A program made the position numbers and the translations under genes. From assembly GCA_023436205.1 (NCBI GenBank), contig JAEZKC010000002.1, positions 62,001 to 126,000 on the forward strand: DNA of 64,000 nt, given 5' to 3'. The notes under the pieces were generated by a model, which was not told the DNA's origin, made no database searches, and was given only the letters and a program-made list of their open reading frames with translations. The DNA comes from Fibrobacterota bacterium. GTDB lineage: Bacteria > Fibrobacterota > Chitinivibrionia > Chitinivibrionales > Chitinispirillaceae. This document shows, one piece after another, positions 63,550-64,000 of this stretch (positions within the stretch are counted from its first letter, which is position 1; every line of letters starts with the position of its first letter).

Positions 63550-63774
63550 ATGAAAGAGAAAGTACAGGAAGCCATAAATGAGATTCGCCCCAATCTCCAG
63601 GCCGATGGCGGAGATATAGAGTTGGTGGAAATTACTCCTGATAACGTTGTGAAAGTCAGACTCAGAGGGGCCTGCGCTGGATGTCCGGGTGCTCAAATGA
63701 CCCTGAAAATGGGCGTGGAGCGCTATCTTAAGAAAAAGATTCCCGAGGTGAAGAGCGTAGAGAGCGTGCAGTGA
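63550..63774 (+). CDS. Small NifU C-terminal-like iron-sulfur scaffold (Nfu)
   Basis: A 74-residue protein equal to the C-terminal domain of NifU. The start EAINEIRPNLQADGGDIELV and the cluster-binding CAGCPGAQMTLK (C-x2-C) are characteristic. It carries [4Fe-4S] clusters to target proteins. GAGGAG lies seven bases before the ATG. It is not fused to an IscU-like part, and no nifS is in the window. A 177-base gap separates it from the acetyltransferase. Confidence 0.93.
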   Translation: MKEKVQEAINEIRPNLQADGGDIELVEITPDNVVKVRLRGACAGCPGAQMTLKMGVERYLKKKIPEVKSVESVQ

Positions 63775-64000
63775 CAACTTTGTCGGAACAAGTTTCTGCA
63801 CCCAAGGCAAAAGATGAAAGTGCCTGGCGAACTGCCTGGAGGAAATTTCCCTTTCTGGCATTCTGCTGGGCAAGCCTCTTTCTGGTCGGTGCGATTGAAC
63901 TTCTTGTAGTGTATCTGGTTGACCCCAGGCTATTGCAGCTCAACCACTACCTGGCTTATACCGTTATTGGCCTTATGGCTGCTTTTTTTCTTGTTCTGGC
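63771..64000 (+). CDS. Membrane protein, N-terminal part (runs off window)
   Basis: A GTG at 63771 overlaps the stop of the Nfu gene (GTGA), and the frame stays open to the right edge. The 76 visible residues have a soluble stretch of about 25 residues followed by two hydrophobic segments (FLAFCWASLFLVGAIELLVV and YTVIGLMAAFFLVLA). The family cannot be decided from this part; a DUF116-like protein is one possibility. Translational coupling with Nfu is likely. Confidence 0.6.
   Translation, partial: MTTLSEQVSAPKAKDESAWRTAWRKFPFLAFCWASLFLVGAIELLVVYLVDPRLLQLNHYLAYTVIGLMAAFFLVL

Overview
The window looks like a chromosomal segment of an anaerobic, diderm, polysaccharide-degrading bacterium of the Fibrobacterota (Fibrobacter/Chitinivibrionia side). 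This is inference. It rests on two copies of the TIGR02147 family, which I know mainly as an expanded paralogous family of Fibrobacter; on secreted proteins with type IX-secretion-like C-terminal sorting domains; on a PorX-like response regulator with a partner kinase; and on outer-membrane functions (LptD-like, LpxL-like, Lnt). Gene order is chromosomal: tRNA synthetases, t6A genes, ndk and apt lie among accessory genes. No tRNA, rRNA, CRISPR array or intact IS element was seen.

Region 1 (1-16.1 kb) holds a truncated lysS, a Cys-rich copper-storage-like protein, a membrane-anchored AraC-type regulator divergent from a secreted arabinofuranosidase-like hydrolase, and a second secreted hydrolase followed by a TIGR02147 protein and a lipoprotein. 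It ends with a REP-type (Y1) transposase and a giant HYR-repeat surface protein carrying recent 462-bp internal duplications.

Region 2 (16.1-34.9 kb) is mixed housekeeping and accessory material: a decayed alpha/beta hydrolase, SnoaL-like and macro-domain proteins, a DHH phosphoesterase, a fused P-loop kinase/DapA-type aldolase, threonylcarbamoyl-AMP synthase, an NSS transporter with a tiny MetS-type subunit, an orphan Vsr, a rhomboid protease, an envelope operon (PEGA, formylglycine-enzyme-like, membrane-anchored), ndk, an LptD-like protein and a PP-loop thiolase-like protein.

Region 3 (34.9-50.6 kb) holds an LpxL-like acyltransferase, asnS, apt, a second TIGR02147-lipoprotein cassette with a sorting-domain protein, and the overlapping chain serS - histidine kinase - PorX-like regulator - tsaE. 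It continues with a nucleotidyltransferase pair, lnt, a FecR/PKD/formylglycine-type lipoprotein and a FlgM-like small protein.

Region 4 (50.7-64 kb) is a compact nitrogen-fixation cluster: nifA, nifH, nifI1, nifI2, nifD, nifK, nifE, nifN, nifB, a thioredoxin-like [2Fe-2S] ferredoxin, nifV, a GNAT acetyltransferase, a small Nfu protein and the start of a membrane protein. Sigma-54 promoters precede nifA and nifH. The set combines NifA/sigma-54 transcriptional control with NifI1/NifI2 post-translational control.

The most unusual items are the duplicated TIGR02147-lipoprotein cassette, a PorX-like regulator whose PglZ domain appears to have lost metal ligands, the kinase-aldolase fusion, a Y1 transposase with Trp at the expected catalytic Tyr, and shared palindromic elements upstream of nifA and nifH.
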